DNA from: Klebsiella variicola
GTDB lineage: Bacteria > Pseudomonadota > Gammaproteobacteria > Enterobacterales > Enterobacteriaceae
Length of the DNA stretch: 64,000 nucleotides
Direction: 5' to 3'
Assembly (NCBI RefSeq): GCF_000828055.2
Contig: NZ_CP010523.2
Coordinates: 2,790,001-2,854,000 of the forward strand
Shown piece after piece: positions 36,377-45,372 of this stretch. The notes under the pieces are model-generated. The model made no database searches and was not told the origin of the DNA. It saw only the letters and a program-made list of their open reading frames with translations. Position 1 is the stretch's first letter. Each line of letters opens with the position of its first letter. A program made the position numbers and the translations under genes.

Positions 36377-36781
36377 ATGATGACCAATACAGAGCTCCGT
36401 GAGCGAGGAATGAGATTGTTTAATGAGCTGTATGGAAATGGCGCAGGAGAAGAACTACGAAAGGACATGGCCGATTTGTGCCCTGATTTTACTGATATCT
36501 CGATCGAATGGGCTATGGGAGGCATCCTTGCACGCCCGGGGCTGGACGCTAAAACTCGGGAGCTGGTTGTCATTGCTTCCTGCGTCACTCTGGGTCATAC
36601 GGTTCCACAATTGAGGGCACACGCTCAGGCAGCGCTAAATGCAGGGGCAACCAGAGAAGAAATCATCGAGGTTGTCCTGCAATTACTGTTTTATGCAGGA
36701 GGTGCCGCGGTGCGCAATGCACTCGTCAATATACGCGATATTATAAATGCTGAGTTAAACGTCGAAGCGAAAATGTCCTGA
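36377..36781 (+). CDS. Carboxymuconolactone decarboxylase-family protein
   Basis: 134 residues, AhpD/CMD-like all-helical fold. It starts MTNTELRERGMRLFNELYG, then LDAKTRELVVIASCVTLGHT and LRAHAQAALNAGATREEIIE, ending FYAGGAAVRNALVNIRDII. The stretch ASCVTLGH has one Cys but lacks the CxxC pair of AhpD peroxidases, so a true gamma-carboxymuconolactone decarboxylase-like or unknown activity is more likely. It is divergent from a truncated LysR gene that probably once regulated it. GGAGG lies upstream. Confidence 0.85.
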   Translation: MMTNTELRERGMRLFNELYGNGAGEELRKDMADLCPDFTDISIEWAMGGILARPGLDAKTRELVVIASCVTLGHTVPQLRAHAQAALNAGATREEIIEVVLQLLFYAGGAAVRNALVNIRDIINAELNVEAKMS

Positions 36782-37073
36782 AGACAATCGCTGTTTGCCA
36801 TTCTAGCCATCCCATTTGACAAGCGTGCTGGCTCGGGTCATTGCCTGGCGCGTTTTTTGGATTGTCTGCATCACATTCCTAACCAGGCGTCACTGATTAA
36901 GGGAATGGGATGGCTAACTCGATTTCAGAGACGGTATCTCATCACTACATGCTGTCAGATACAAGGAAAGCGGGGAGGCAGAACCTGTCTTCGTCCAGTG
37001 CTAAAAATCCCACGCTATTAAAGGGATTTGTCTAAACGGTAGAATTTAAATCAACAACATACATGGCCATTTA

Positions 37074-37706
37074 ATGATGCAAGTGATACTTGTTCGACAC
37101 GCGGAAACAGAGTGGAATATAAAAGGAATAATTCAGGGACAGAGTGACAGTGCGTTAACCCCCCGCGGGGAGCGCCAAACATCAGCTTTACTTGCCGCGT
37201 TTGCAGCGAGTGATTACCGGGTAGACTACGTTTACACGTCTCCGCTTGGTCGTGCCTGGCAAATGGGACAGCGCCTGGCTGACCGTTTTCGTTGCCCATT
37301 GATAGCTGAGCCGGCCCTCAAAGAACAGGCCTTTGGCCAGTTCGAAGGTATGTTAACGTCACAGCTCATGCAACAACGTCCCCACGATGCGCATGCGTTA
37401 TTCACACTTGATGCCGAGTATTGCCCACCAGAGGGGGAGTCATTAGCACAAGCAACCCGACGAGTAACAGGTTTCATACACAACCTACAAGAAACCACAG
37501 AATATCAGCGCATCTGTATTGTCACGCACGGGCAAGTCAGCCAGGGCGTGCTGGCGGTGCTTAAAGAAGGGACTATTGATAATTTTTCGCGGTACGCTCA
37601 CCCTAATGCAAGTTACTCGGTGTTCGATTTCCGGGATGGGAAATGCCTGGCAATCAGATGGGGAATTGCCACACACCTGCTTCAACTCGAACGCCAGAAC
37701 GCTTAA
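37074..37706 (+). CDS. Histidine phosphatase-family protein
   Basis: A 210-residue cytoplasmic phosphatase of the GpmB/CobC group. The catalytic motif is LVRHAETEW with the phosphohistidine in RHAE at about residue 9; the second Arg is in YTSPLGRAWQMG, the acid Glu in EQAFGQFEGM, and the second His in IVTHGQVSQGVL. Substrates vary within the family and none can be assigned. It starts ATGATG at 37074 without a strong ribosome-binding site. Confidence 0.85.
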   Translation: MMQVILVRHAETEWNIKGIIQGQSDSALTPRGERQTSALLAAFAASDYRVDYVYTSPLGRAWQMGQRLADRFRCPLIAEPALKEQAFGQFEGMLTSQLMQQRPHDAHALFTLDAEYCPPEGESLAQATRRVTGFIHNLQETTEYQRICIVTHGQVSQGVLAVLKEGTIDNFSRYAHPNASYSVFDFRDGKCLAIRWGIATHLLQLERQNA

Positions 37707-37773
37707 TTTCATATGCCTCTCTGCGGCAAACAAGTGATACCCTGGAAGGTATGAACCCGCTTCAGGAATGCTT

Positions 37774-38694
37774 ATGAAACCAACCCTTAATCAGTTGATT
37801 AACTTTTGCACTGTTGCTGAAACCGGAAACATTGGCAAAGCCGCCAGTAAACTTAATATTTCGCAGCCTCCCTTAAGCCGGCAAATAGCCCAGCTGGAAA
37901 CTATCCTCGGTGCAAAGCTATTTAACCGGGCCGCAAAAGGGGTCAGTTTAACCCTTGCCGGGGAGCAATTTCTGCTGGACTGCCGCGCGATGCTGGCAAT
38001 GCTGGAGCAGGCCTGTAATAACGTACGGGCAATAGAATCAGGACAGAAAGGGGTTCTGAAATTAGGCGCAACAATGTATGCCAGCTATAGCGTTGTGCCG
38101 CATGTTGCGATGCAGCACAGGAATACCTGTTCCGACGTGGAATTGCATTTTCAGGAGAGGGTCCCCTCTGATTTACACGCCGCATTACAGGATGGCAGAT
38201 TGGACGCGGCAATCAGCTTCTCCGAGACGGCCACGCCGGGGATTCATTCACTGGTGCTCTTGCGTGAGCCGCTCATTGCCGCCCTTCCTGCCAACCACCC
38301 CCAGGTTCAACGCGAGCATTTCAGGCTTGAATCACTCTGTGATGACCCGTTCATCACGGTTCCGCGCGAGAGCGCGCCGATGCTCTATGATTCCATCCTT
38401 CATCAGTGCCTCAAAGCTGGATTTAGTCCGCAAATAGGTCTGGAAGCCTCCGTGCAGCAGACTGTGATGAATTTTGTGGCCCATGGTGTTGGTGTCGCGC
38501 TTATTCCCGCCAGTATGGAGAATGCTCAATTACGCGGTGTGGTTTACCGGAAGCTGGAAAATCCGAATATGGTGGAGAATATGCTGATGTGGTCGGCAAA
38601 GAACACTAATCCGGCTTTACCGGGTTTTGTGAACCTGTGCCGCAGTATCAGGGATAAACTGGATGCGGCACAGTCCGGACGGATTAACGATTAA
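37774..38694 (+). CDS. LysR-family transcriptional regulator
   Basis: 306 residues from the ATG at 37774, which has AGGA six bases upstream; another ATG two codons earlier is less well placed. Helix-turn-helix: FCTVAETGNIGKAASKLNIS then PPLSRQIAQLETILGAKLFN. Effector domain: LKLGATMYASYSVVPHVAMQ to the end, with LDAAISFSE and VAHGVGVALIPASM. It resembles regulators of aromatic-acid degradation (CatM/BenM type). It converges on the benzoylformate-decarboxylase-like gene, the two stops overlapping in TTAA, so it may regulate that enzyme. Confidence 0.88.
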   Translation: MKPTLNQLINFCTVAETGNIGKAASKLNISQPPLSRQIAQLETILGAKLFNRAAKGVSLTLAGEQFLLDCRAMLAMLEQACNNVRAIESGQKGVLKLGATMYASYSVVPHVAMQHRNTCSDVELHFQERVPSDLHAALQDGRLDAAISFSETATPGIHSLVLLREPLIAALPANHPQVQREHFRLESLCDDPFITVPRESAPMLYDSILHQCLKAGFSPQIGLEASVQQTVMNFVAHGVGVALIPASMENAQLRGVVYRKLENPNMVENMLMWSAKNTNPALPGFVNLCRSIRDKLDAAQSGRIND

Positions 38695-40385
38695 CTTTTA
38701 CTGATGATGATTTCGATCACGTTAGGCTTGCCACTCGCCAGTGCGGCCTCAACGGCCGGGCCGATATCGCCGGCACGGATAACTTTTCTGGTCTCCAGCC
38801 CCATCGAGGCACCCAGTGCCTGATAATCCACTGCCGGATTAACCAAATCCATTGCGATGAAGCGATCTGTTTGGGCCGACGTATAATCCGCCTGAGAACG
38901 CATGAAGTTTTTCAATACGTTATATTCCGTATTATTCATGACAATAAAGGTGACTGGCAGTTTTTCATGTGCGGCCGTCCAGAGAGCCTGAGGGGAGTAC
39001 ATCGCCGCGCCGTCTCCCACAAAGCACACCACAGGCGCTTTTCCCAAACCGAGTGAATAGCCGACAGCCGCGGGCATTCCCCATCCCAGGCCACCGCCGC
39101 GTAAAAAGGCATATTGATCCGCGCGGTGACTGTTGAGAGATTTGCGAAGCGAACCGCTGGTGGCAATCGCCTCGTCAACAATGGCCACATCTGGTCCGAT
39201 CGCCCTTGCTGCCTCAAACGCCGCCACCAGCGGCGTAATTACCGTAGCAGATTGTTGTTCCTGAACCTGCCCGAGCAGACTTTCTTTGCTCAATTTAAAC
39301 TCATAAACCGCCTTTTCAAAACGGCGTTGATAATCACGGCGATGGTTTGCCGTGGCTTTCTCCAGTTCAGGTAGTAGCACCTTTAACGATGATTTAATAT
39401 CGCCAACCACTGAGAGTTCACTACTGTAGGTGCGTCCCAGGTCGCCTGCATCAGCTGATAACTGGAACACTTTACACTGGTCCGGCACTGCCTGACCTTC
39501 GGTATAAAGAATAGTGATAAGCGACTTACCGCCAAGGGCAAAAATAGCATCGTACTGGCTTAATGCTCGGTTAATTTCCGTCGCTTTCGTGGACAGATTG
39601 CCCCGCCAGAGAGGGTGTGCTGTTGGGTAGGGGATCCGGTTCGGCCATGTTGAACCGTACACGTCAGCGGCAAGCATCTCAGCAAGAGCAACAACCTCAT
39701 TGGCCGCTTCACTTTGATAGATTTCGTCGCCGGCAATCAGTGCGACGCTACCCGGAGTAAATGCCGCCAGCTTACTCGCCAGCAAAGGTAACGAACCCGC
39801 GACTGCATTGCGGTCGATAGTAGAAGGCGCGCCGATGCCGATAGCACTCATCGCCTCCATCACATCCATCGGAAGCGACAGGAAAACGGAGCCTTTCGGT
39901 GCAGCGTCAGAATCGTGGAAAGCCCGGCGAACTAATACCGGTAGCTGGTCAACGTGGGTAACCTCCTGTGACCATTTTGCGAACGTTTTACCCATACCGA
40001 CCAGATCACCCAACAATAATGGGTCGGTTGTCGTGTGGCGTGAATCCTGCTGCCCCGCCGTCACCACCAGTGGTGTCTGTGAGCATTTTGCATTCAACAG
40101 ATTTCCCATGCCGTGGCCTAAACCACCGGCGGTATGCAGATTCAGAAAGCCTGGTTTTTTTGCTGCCTGCGCATAACCGTCCGCCATGGCGACTGCACTC
40201 GCTTCCTGCAGAGCTAACACGTACTGAATTGACGGTTTTCTTAACAGCGCATCCATAAACGGCAGTTCGGTGGTACCTGGATTACCAAACACATATTCCA
40301 CCCCTTCACTTTCCAGAACTTCTAACAATACATCACCGCCGCGGCGTGCATTGGCATTCTGGACTTTAGTTATTGCGTAACTCAT
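38691..40385 (-). CDS. Thiamine-diphosphate enzyme, benzoylformate decarboxylase-like
   Basis: A 564-residue enzyme of the acetolactate synthase/benzoylformate decarboxylase superfamily. The cofactor-activating Glu is in LALQEASAVAMADGYAQAAK, the catalytic-type His in LHTAGGLGHGMGN and in YPTAHPLWRGNL, and the ThDP/Mg2+ motif starts GDGAAMYSPQALW and ends at MNN. These are the His70 and His281 positions of benzoylformate decarboxylase. The substrate-contacting Ser26 (NPGSNELP in MdlC) is Thr here (NPGTTELP). So a 2-keto acid decarboxylase is likely, the exact substrate open. The start at 40385 matches the family; in-frame codons above do not. Confidence 0.82.
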   Translation of the reverse strand: MSYAITKVQNANARRGGDVLLEVLESEGVEYVFGNPGTTELPFMDALLRKPSIQYVLALQEASAVAMADGYAQAAKKPGFLNLHTAGGLGHGMGNLLNAKCSQTPLVVTAGQQDSRHTTTDPLLLGDLVGMGKTFAKWSQEVTHVDQLPVLVRRAFHDSDAAPKGSVFLSLPMDVMEAMSAIGIGAPSTIDRNAVAGSLPLLASKLAAFTPGSVALIAGDEIYQSEAANEVVALAEMLAADVYGSTWPNRIPYPTAHPLWRGNLSTKATEINRALSQYDAIFALGGKSLITILYTEGQAVPDQCKVFQLSADAGDLGRTYSSELSVVGDIKSSLKVLLPELEKATANHRRDYQRRFEKAVYEFKLSKESLLGQVQEQQSATVITPLVAAFEAARAIGPDVAIVDEAIATSGSLRKSLNSHRADQYAFLRGGGLGWGMPAAVGYSLGLGKAPVVCFVGDGAAMYSPQALWTAAHEKLPVTFIVMNNTEYNVLKNFMRSQADYTSAQTDRFIAMDLVNPAVDYQALGASMGLETRKVIRAGDIGPAVEAALASGKPNVIEIIISKS

Positions 40386-40565
40386 AGAATGATCACCTCT
40401 GTCTGGGTATTCGTTCGCCCTGTCTGGCGGGTGATTCAATCTTAATAACAGGTATAACACCCTTTCCAATACTATATTGATGCCCAGTCATACCCTTTTA
40501 GGTATGGGAAGTCATTCGCTGTCCGCCAGGAGATGGAAAGCTATGACGGACTGAGACACTGACAC

Positions 40566-40667
40566 TCAATCAAAGCCAGCCACATTATCGAAACCCTCTC
40601 TGATGTTTGCTATTCGCTGAATCTCGCCGCCGCAGTGCGAGCATAATGTCGGATTTTCTTTAGCCAT
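40566..40667 (-). CDS. Possible 33-residue zinc-ribbon-like peptide
   Basis: A short frame starting MAKENPTLCSHCGGEIQRIA. The CxxCGG pattern looks like half a zinc ribbon, and the frame ends soon after with no second Cys pair. The ribosome-binding site is weak (AGAG). It may be a fragment of a longer gene or chance; no family is assigned. Confidence 0.3.
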   Translation of the reverse strand: MAKENPTLCSHCGGEIQRIANIREGFDNVAGFD

Positions 40668-40878
40668 CTACTCTGGCTCACCTGGTGCTGGAACCCCTTC
40701 TGGCGGGCATCAGACAAGATGACAGCGCAATATCACAACGATCGCGGTTTGACTCGATGAACGTGGAAGATGTCGTGACGTGAGAAATGGAGCTCTATCA
40801 CCCTGCAATTTTTCAGCATTGAAGGATTCATGTTGGCGAGGAATTTTGCTGCGGTTTTGGGAAAGAAAAAATCGAAAT

Positions 40879-40899
40879 AACCGGGCATCGCGCCCGGTT
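40879..40899 (-). terminator. Terminator of dcp
   Basis: Stem AACCGGGC / GCCCGGTT with a 5-base loop, followed on the minus strand by ATTTCGATTTTTTC. A good rho-independent terminator 22 bases past the dcp stop. Confidence 0.82.
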
Positions 40900-40921
40900 A
40901 TCGTGTCAGTCCGAAATGGCC

Positions 40922-42967
40922 CTACGCATTCAACCCGCGATTTTTCAGCATCGGCTCAATCTGTGGATCGTGCCCGCGCCACTGGCGATAAAGTTCAGCT
41001 AAATCAGTGCTATTGCCGCGCGACAGAATCGCTTCCCGGAAGCGCTGACCGTTCTCACGGGTCAAACCGCCGTGCTCCACGAACCACTGATAGCCGTCGT
41101 CGGCCAGCATCTGGGTCCACAGATAGGCGTAATAGCCTGCCGCATAGCCGCCGCCAAAGATATGGGAGAAATAGCTGCTGCAATAGCGCGGCGGAACGGC
41201 CGCCAGATCCAGGTGTTCTTCCTGCAATATCTTCTGCTCAAACCCATCCACGTCCTCCGGTATCGCCGAGGTCGACAGGCTATGCCAGCGCATATCGAGT
41301 AACGCAGCAGCCAACAGCTCGCTCATGTCGTAACCTTTATTGAAGGTTGCCGCACGCAACATATTGTCGCGTAGCGCCTCCGGCATCGGCTCCCCGGACT
41401 GGTAGTGCTTCGCGTAGTGGGCAAACACCTGCGGCTGGCTGGCCCAGTGTTCGAAGATCTGCGAAGGAAATTCAACAAAATCGCGCGGGGTATTGGTTCC
41501 GGAGAGACTGGCGTAACGCTGGCTGGCGAACAGCCCATGCAGGGTATGGCCAAACTCATGGAACAGAGTGATCACCTCATCCCACGACAACAGCGCGCTC
41601 TGCCCTGCCTTCGGCCGGGCGTAGTTGCAGACATTGTAGATAACCGGTCGCTGCTCCCGCAGGGTAGACTGTTCGACAAACACATCCATCCAGGCGCCGC
41701 CGCTTTTTGAGTCGCGTGCGTAGTAGTCACCGTAAAACAGCGCCATCCCTTCGCCGTTGTGATCGAAGATCTCCCAGACCCGAACATCCGGGTGATAGAC
41801 GGGGATATCGAAGCGCTCGACAAAGCGGAGGCCAAAGAGCTGCGTGGCCGTCCAGAAGACGCCATCCTGCAGCACGCGCTCGAGAGCAAAATAGGGTTTA
41901 AGCTGCGCATCATCAATGGCAAAGGCAGCTCGCCGCACCTGTTCGCTGTAATAGAGCCAGTCCCATGCTGCGGCGTGAAACGTCCCGCCCTCGTTGTCAA
42001 TCACCTGCTGGATGTCAGCCAGCTCTCGTTCCGCCCGCGCCCGCGCTGCCGGCGCGATCCGGCGCATAAAAGTTAATGCCTCCGCCGGAGAGGCGGCCAT
42101 TTGATCGGTCAGCGCCCAGCTGGCGTAATCGGCCGCGCCCAGCAGTTCCCCCTGCTGCGCGCGGATCGCCGCCAGTCGCAGCACCAGGCGACGTGTATCA
42201 TGCTCATCGCCCTGCTGATTGCGCGTCCAGCCGGCGGCAAAGAGATTCTCCCGCGTCTGTCGGTCGCGCAAAGAGAGCAGCGGCGGCTGCTGGGTGGTAT
42301 TGGTCAGCGTCAGCAGCCAGCGGTCACTGAGCCCTTTTTCCCGCGCCGCGTCGGCGGCCGCCGCTATCTCCTCATCCGCCAGGCCATCCAGTTGATGTCG
42401 GTAATCAACCACCAGTCCACCGTTTTTGGCCGCCCCCAGCAACCGCTGCTGGAACTGACTTTGCAGGGTCGCCGCTTCGGTGTTCAGCGTGCGCAGCACC
42501 GCCTTCTGCGCTGGCGCCAGCGTCGCCCCGGCATGGACAAAACGTTGCCAGGTGAGGGTCAGGAGACGATGAGATTCGCTGTCTAACGCCAGCGCGTCAC
42601 GCTGCTCATAGACGCTGTTCACTCGCTGAAATAAGGCCTCGTTAAGCCAGATGTCATTCCCCAGCTCGGCGAGCTCAGCGGAAAATTCTTCATCCAGAGA
42701 CTGAATGAACGGGTTGGTGTGGGCGCCAGCCATGGCGAAAAAGACCCGCGTCACTCGCGCCAGCAGCTGTCCGCTCTGTTCAAGGGCCTCAAGAGTGTTG
42801 GCAAAATTCGCCGGCTCCGGGTTGTCGATTATCGCGCGGATCTCCGCGCGCTGCTGCCGGACACCCTCATCAAACGCCGGGCGATAGTGGCAGTCCTGGA
42901 TGAGATCAAACGGGGGTGCCTGGTAAGGCAGCAAACTGACGCTAAAAAAAGGATTTTGTTCAGACAT
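40922..42967 (-). CDS. dcp: Peptidyl-dipeptidase Dcp
   Basis: A zinc metallopeptidase (M3 family) that removes dipeptides from peptide C-termini; cytoplasmic or periplasm-associated, no signal peptide. 681 residues, as in E. coli. The zinc motif HEFGH is in LFHEFGHTLHGLF, and the third ligand Glu lies in the following helix (SQIFEHWASQP). The start at 42967 has GGAG at proper spacing; an ATG five codons upstream is unsupported. It is divergent from ydfG, the same order as in E. coli. Confidence 0.95.
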   Translation of the reverse strand: MSEQNPFFSVSLLPYQAPPFDLIQDCHYRPAFDEGVRQQRAEIRAIIDNPEPANFANTLEALEQSGQLLARVTRVFFAMAGAHTNPFIQSLDEEFSAELAELGNDIWLNEALFQRVNSVYEQRDALALDSESHRLLTLTWQRFVHAGATLAPAQKAVLRTLNTEAATLQSQFQQRLLGAAKNGGLVVDYRHQLDGLADEEIAAAADAAREKGLSDRWLLTLTNTTQQPPLLSLRDRQTRENLFAAGWTRNQQGDEHDTRRLVLRLAAIRAQQGELLGAADYASWALTDQMAASPAEALTFMRRIAPAARARAERELADIQQVIDNEGGTFHAAAWDWLYYSEQVRRAAFAIDDAQLKPYFALERVLQDGVFWTATQLFGLRFVERFDIPVYHPDVRVWEIFDHNGEGMALFYGDYYARDSKSGGAWMDVFVEQSTLREQRPVIYNVCNYARPKAGQSALLSWDEVITLFHEFGHTLHGLFASQRYASLSGTNTPRDFVEFPSQIFEHWASQPQVFAHYAKHYQSGEPMPEALRDNMLRAATFNKGYDMSELLAAALLDMRWHSLSTSAIPEDVDGFEQKILQEEHLDLAAVPPRYCSSYFSHIFGGGYAAGYYAYLWTQMLADDGYQWFVEHGGLTRENGQRFREAILSRGNSTDLAELYRQWRGHDPQIEPMLKNRGLNA

Positions 42968-43097
42968 CTTTCTCTCCTGCACAGGCTAATCCTGTAAGAT
43001 TAGGCTTCTCCTTAAGGGGTCGCAATGATTTCCGTTACCGGTCGCCGTCTGTGCGTGCTATGGTATGAAAACACAAAAAGCGTTGAGGAACAGTAAG

Positions 43098-43847
43098 ATG
43101 ATTATCATGGTTACCGGTGCCACCGCCGGTTTTGGTGAAAGTATTACTCGCCGTTTCGTCGCTAACGGCCATAAAGTGATTGCCACCGGACGTCGTGAAG
43201 AGCGCCTGAAGACGCTGAAAGACGACCTCGGTGACAATCTTTATATCGCCCAGCTTGACGTCCGTAACCGCGCCGCCATTGAGACGCTGATTGCCGATCT
43301 GCCCGCCGAGTGGCAGGCGATTGACGTCCTGGTGAATAACGCCGGTCTGGCGCTGGGTCTGGAGCCGGCGCACCGCGCCAGCGTGGAAGACTGGGAAGAT
43401 ATGATCGACACCAATAATAAAGGGCTGGTGTACATGACCCGCGCGGTCCTGCCGGGTATGGTGGAGCGCAATCGCGGGCATATCATTAACATCGGCTCCA
43501 CGGCAGGTAGCTGGCCTTATGCCGGGGGCAACGTCTATGGGGCGACCAAAGCCTTCGTCCGTCAGTTCAGCCTGAATCTTCGTACCGACCTGCACGGCAC
43601 CGCGGTGCGCGTCACCGACATCGAGCCGGGTTTGGTGGGAGGCACCGAGTTCTCCAACGTCCGCTTTAAAGGTGATGACGCCAAGGCCGGGAAAACTTAT
43701 GAGAACACCGAAGCCCTGACGCCGGAAGATGTGACCGAGGCGGTCTGGTGGGTGGCCACCCTGCCGAAGCACGTCAACATCAACACCCTGGAGATGATGC
43801 CGGTGAGCCAGAGTTTTGCCGGACTCAGCGTTCACCGCCAGGGCTAA
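43098..43847 (+). CDS. ydfG: NADP-dependent 3-hydroxy acid dehydrogenase YdfG
   Basis: A short-chain dehydrogenase of 249 residues that oxidises L-allo-threonine, L-serine and 3-hydroxypropionate with NADP+ in the E. coli relative. Cofactor motif GATAGFGE (about 7-14), catalytic Ser in NIGSTAGSWPYAG and the Tyr-Lys pair in YGATKAF. ATGRREERL after the second strand is typical of NADP preference. The start at 43098 follows GAGGAA; eleven in-frame codons upstream are probably not translated. Confidence 0.95.
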   Translation: MIIMVTGATAGFGESITRRFVANGHKVIATGRREERLKTLKDDLGDNLYIAQLDVRNRAAIETLIADLPAEWQAIDVLVNNAGLALGLEPAHRASVEDWEDMIDTNNKGLVYMTRAVLPGMVERNRGHIINIGSTAGSWPYAGGNVYGATKAFVRQFSLNLRTDLHGTAVRVTDIEPGLVGGTEFSNVRFKGDDAKAGKTYENTEALTPEDVTEAVWWVATLPKHVNINTLEMMPVSQSFAGLSVHRQG

Positions 43848-43857
43848 CCGTCAGCCA

Positions 43858-43875
43858 CCCGGCCTGCGGGCCGGG
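43858..43875 (+). terminator. Hairpin after ydfG
   Basis: Stem CCCGGCC / GGCCGGG, loop TGCG, 10 bases after the ydfG stop. It has no T-tract, so termination may be partial. Confidence 0.5.
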
Positions 43876-43938
43876 TATGGGCGGAACCGCAAAAAACGCG
43901 TAAAATAGTGCGCATAATCCCTTAAAAAGTAACCATCA

Positions 43939-44625
43939 ATGGCCGCAGAATCGCAACTGAATCCGACGCAACCCGTTAATCAGCAAATTTATCGCATCCT
44001 CCGCCGGGATATCGTTCACTGCCTGATCCCGCCTGGCACACCGCTGTCTGAGAAAGAAGTCTCCGTGCGTTTCGATGTGTCGCGTCAGCCGGTGCGCGAG
44101 GCCTTCATCAAGCTGGCGGAAAATGGGCTTATCCAGATACGTCCCCAGCGCGGCAGCTACGTCAATAAAATTTCCTTGTCGCAGGTGCGCAATGGTTGCT
44201 TTGTCCGCCAGGCGATTGAATGCGCGGTGGTCCGCCGCGCCGCCGGCATGATTAACGATGAGCAGGTTTATCAGCTGGAGCAGAATCTCCATCAGCAGCG
44301 TATTGCCGTCGACAGACAACAATCAAACGACTTTTTCCTGCTTGATGATGAGTTTCACCAGAAGCTGTCGATCATTGCCGATTGTCAGTTGGCGTGGGAT
44401 ACGGTGGAAAATATTAAAGCCGCCATCGACCGCGTGCGCTACATGAGCCTGGACCATATCACCTCACCGGAGATGCTCCTGCGTCAGCACCATGAGATTT
44501 TCACCGCGCTGGAAAAACGCGACGCGGAGGCAGTAGAGCAGGCAATGAATGTCCATCTACATGAAATCAGCGAGTCCGTGTTACTGATCCGCCAGGAGAA
44601 CCGCGACTGGTTTAGCGAAGATTAA
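43939..44625 (+). CDS. rspR: GntR-family (FadR subgroup) regulator RspR
   Basis: 228 residues, the E. coli YdfH/RspR orthologue by sequence and place. The N-terminal winged helix is [20 protein letters not shown], then [20 protein letters not shown]; the C-terminal FadR-type all-helical domain (about 85-215) has the metal-binding Asp/His pattern in [11 protein letters not shown] and [11 protein letters not shown]. In E. coli it represses rspAB. The nearby ydfI and ydfJ promoters share a 19-bp element that would suit such a GntR protein (see the repeat entries). Confidence 0.9.
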   Translation: MAAESQLNPTQPVNQQIYRILRRDIVHCLIPPGTPLSEKEVSVRFDVSRQPVREAFIKLAENGLIQIRPQRGSYVNKISLSQVRNGCFVRQAIECAVVRRAAGMINDEQVYQLEQNLHQQRIAVDRQQSNDFFLLDDEFHQKLSIIADCQLAWDTVENIKAAIDRVRYMSLDHITSPEMLLRQHHEIFTALEKRDAEAVEQAMNVHLHEISESVLLIRQENRDWFSED

Positions 44626-44631
44626 TGGTCA

Positions 44632-44663
44632 GACGGCTGCCCAGCGTGGCTGACGCAGCCGTC
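44632..44663. terminator. Hairpin between rspR and the universal stress gene
   Basis: 9-bp arms GACGGCTGC / GCAGCCGTC with a 14-base loop, between convergent stops. No good T-tract; a shared terminator candidate. Confidence 0.5.
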
Positions 44664-44676
44664 GTCATTGAGGGGA

Positions 44677-45108
44677 TTAACGGACGACCAGCACCGGCGT
44701 TTTGGCGTAGCGCAGAATCGACTCGGCGTTGGAGCCCAGCAGATGGGTGGAGATGCCCGGTTTGCGGGAACCAACCACTATCACATCGAACTCTTCGTTA
44801 TTACTGATAGCCAGAATTTCGTCGCGCACGTTACCAAAGACCACCCGGGTATGGATCCGCGACATCGGAATGTCGAACAGTCGCGCCACCTCGCGCATCT
44901 TTTTCTCCGACTCTTCTTTCATATAGGCTTCAAATTTACGAATATCCGCCGTAAAGCCGCGTAATAGTGAACGACTGCTGTTCGGCAGAACGTTGAGCAA
45001 TGTGATTTCACCGTTTTCTGCAGTGGCGAGGAATTCCGCGTGACGCACAGCTTTATCGCTTAAATCCATTTCAAAGACATCAACAGGCAATAAAATTTTT
45101 TTATACAT
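44677..45108 (-). CDS. Universal stress protein, UspG-type
   Basis: A 143-residue single Usp domain. MYKKILLPVDVFEMDLSDKA and the ATP-binding end VVGSRKPGISTHLLGSNAES followed by ILRYAKTPVLVVR have the GxxG-(9)-G(S/T) pattern, so nucleotide binding is likely. The N-terminus is almost the same as E. coli UspG (VDVFEMELSDKAVRHAEF). In E. coli the ydfH-ydfI interval holds ydfZ, not a usp gene, so this is a Klebsiella-type insertion or rearrangement. A symbol is withheld because a second uspG may exist elsewhere. Confidence 0.85.
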   Translation of the reverse strand: MYKKILLPVDVFEMDLSDKAVRHAEFLATAENGEITLLNVLPNSSRSLLRGFTADIRKFEAYMKEESEKKMREVARLFDIPMSRIHTRVVFGNVRDEILAISNNEEFDVIVVGSRKPGISTHLLGSNAESILRYAKTPVLVVR

Positions 45109-45330
45109 GGCCCGTACTCCTTTTCCAGAGAAAGTTCTTTTTCAATGACTTAACTATGCCATTATGGCAGTAAATTACCAGCCATTATTCGGAAAAATAA
45201 CAGCTAATTATCTTTAGTAAATCAGGGAAATATAGAGTTATGTATAGACATTGCGTTCGATCATCTTTTCAGCGCGCTAAAACCGATCGACAGCAAAAAA
45301 GAAATATCAGCGGAAGGTGGCAGAGATAAC

Positions 45331-45366
45331 AAAATATCCGGTGTCGACGACGAGGCCGACACCGGA
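45331..45366 (-). terminator. Terminator of ydfI
   Basis: Arms CCGGTGTCG / CGACACCGG with a 10-base loop, then ATATTTTG on the minus strand, just after the ydfI stop. Confidence 0.75.
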
Positions 45367-45372
45367 AGCGGA

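Larger units (their letters stand above)
40386..40921. other. Intergenic region of 536 bases with one possible small frame
   Basis: It holds the leader of the decarboxylase gene, a 33-codon minus-strand frame (40566-40667) and the terminator of dcp. The remainder gives no supported frame or repeat. Confidence 0.6.

Noticed and set aside
40780..41343. 187-codon plus-strand frame
   Set aside because: Runs through the dcp terminator and is antisense to dcp.
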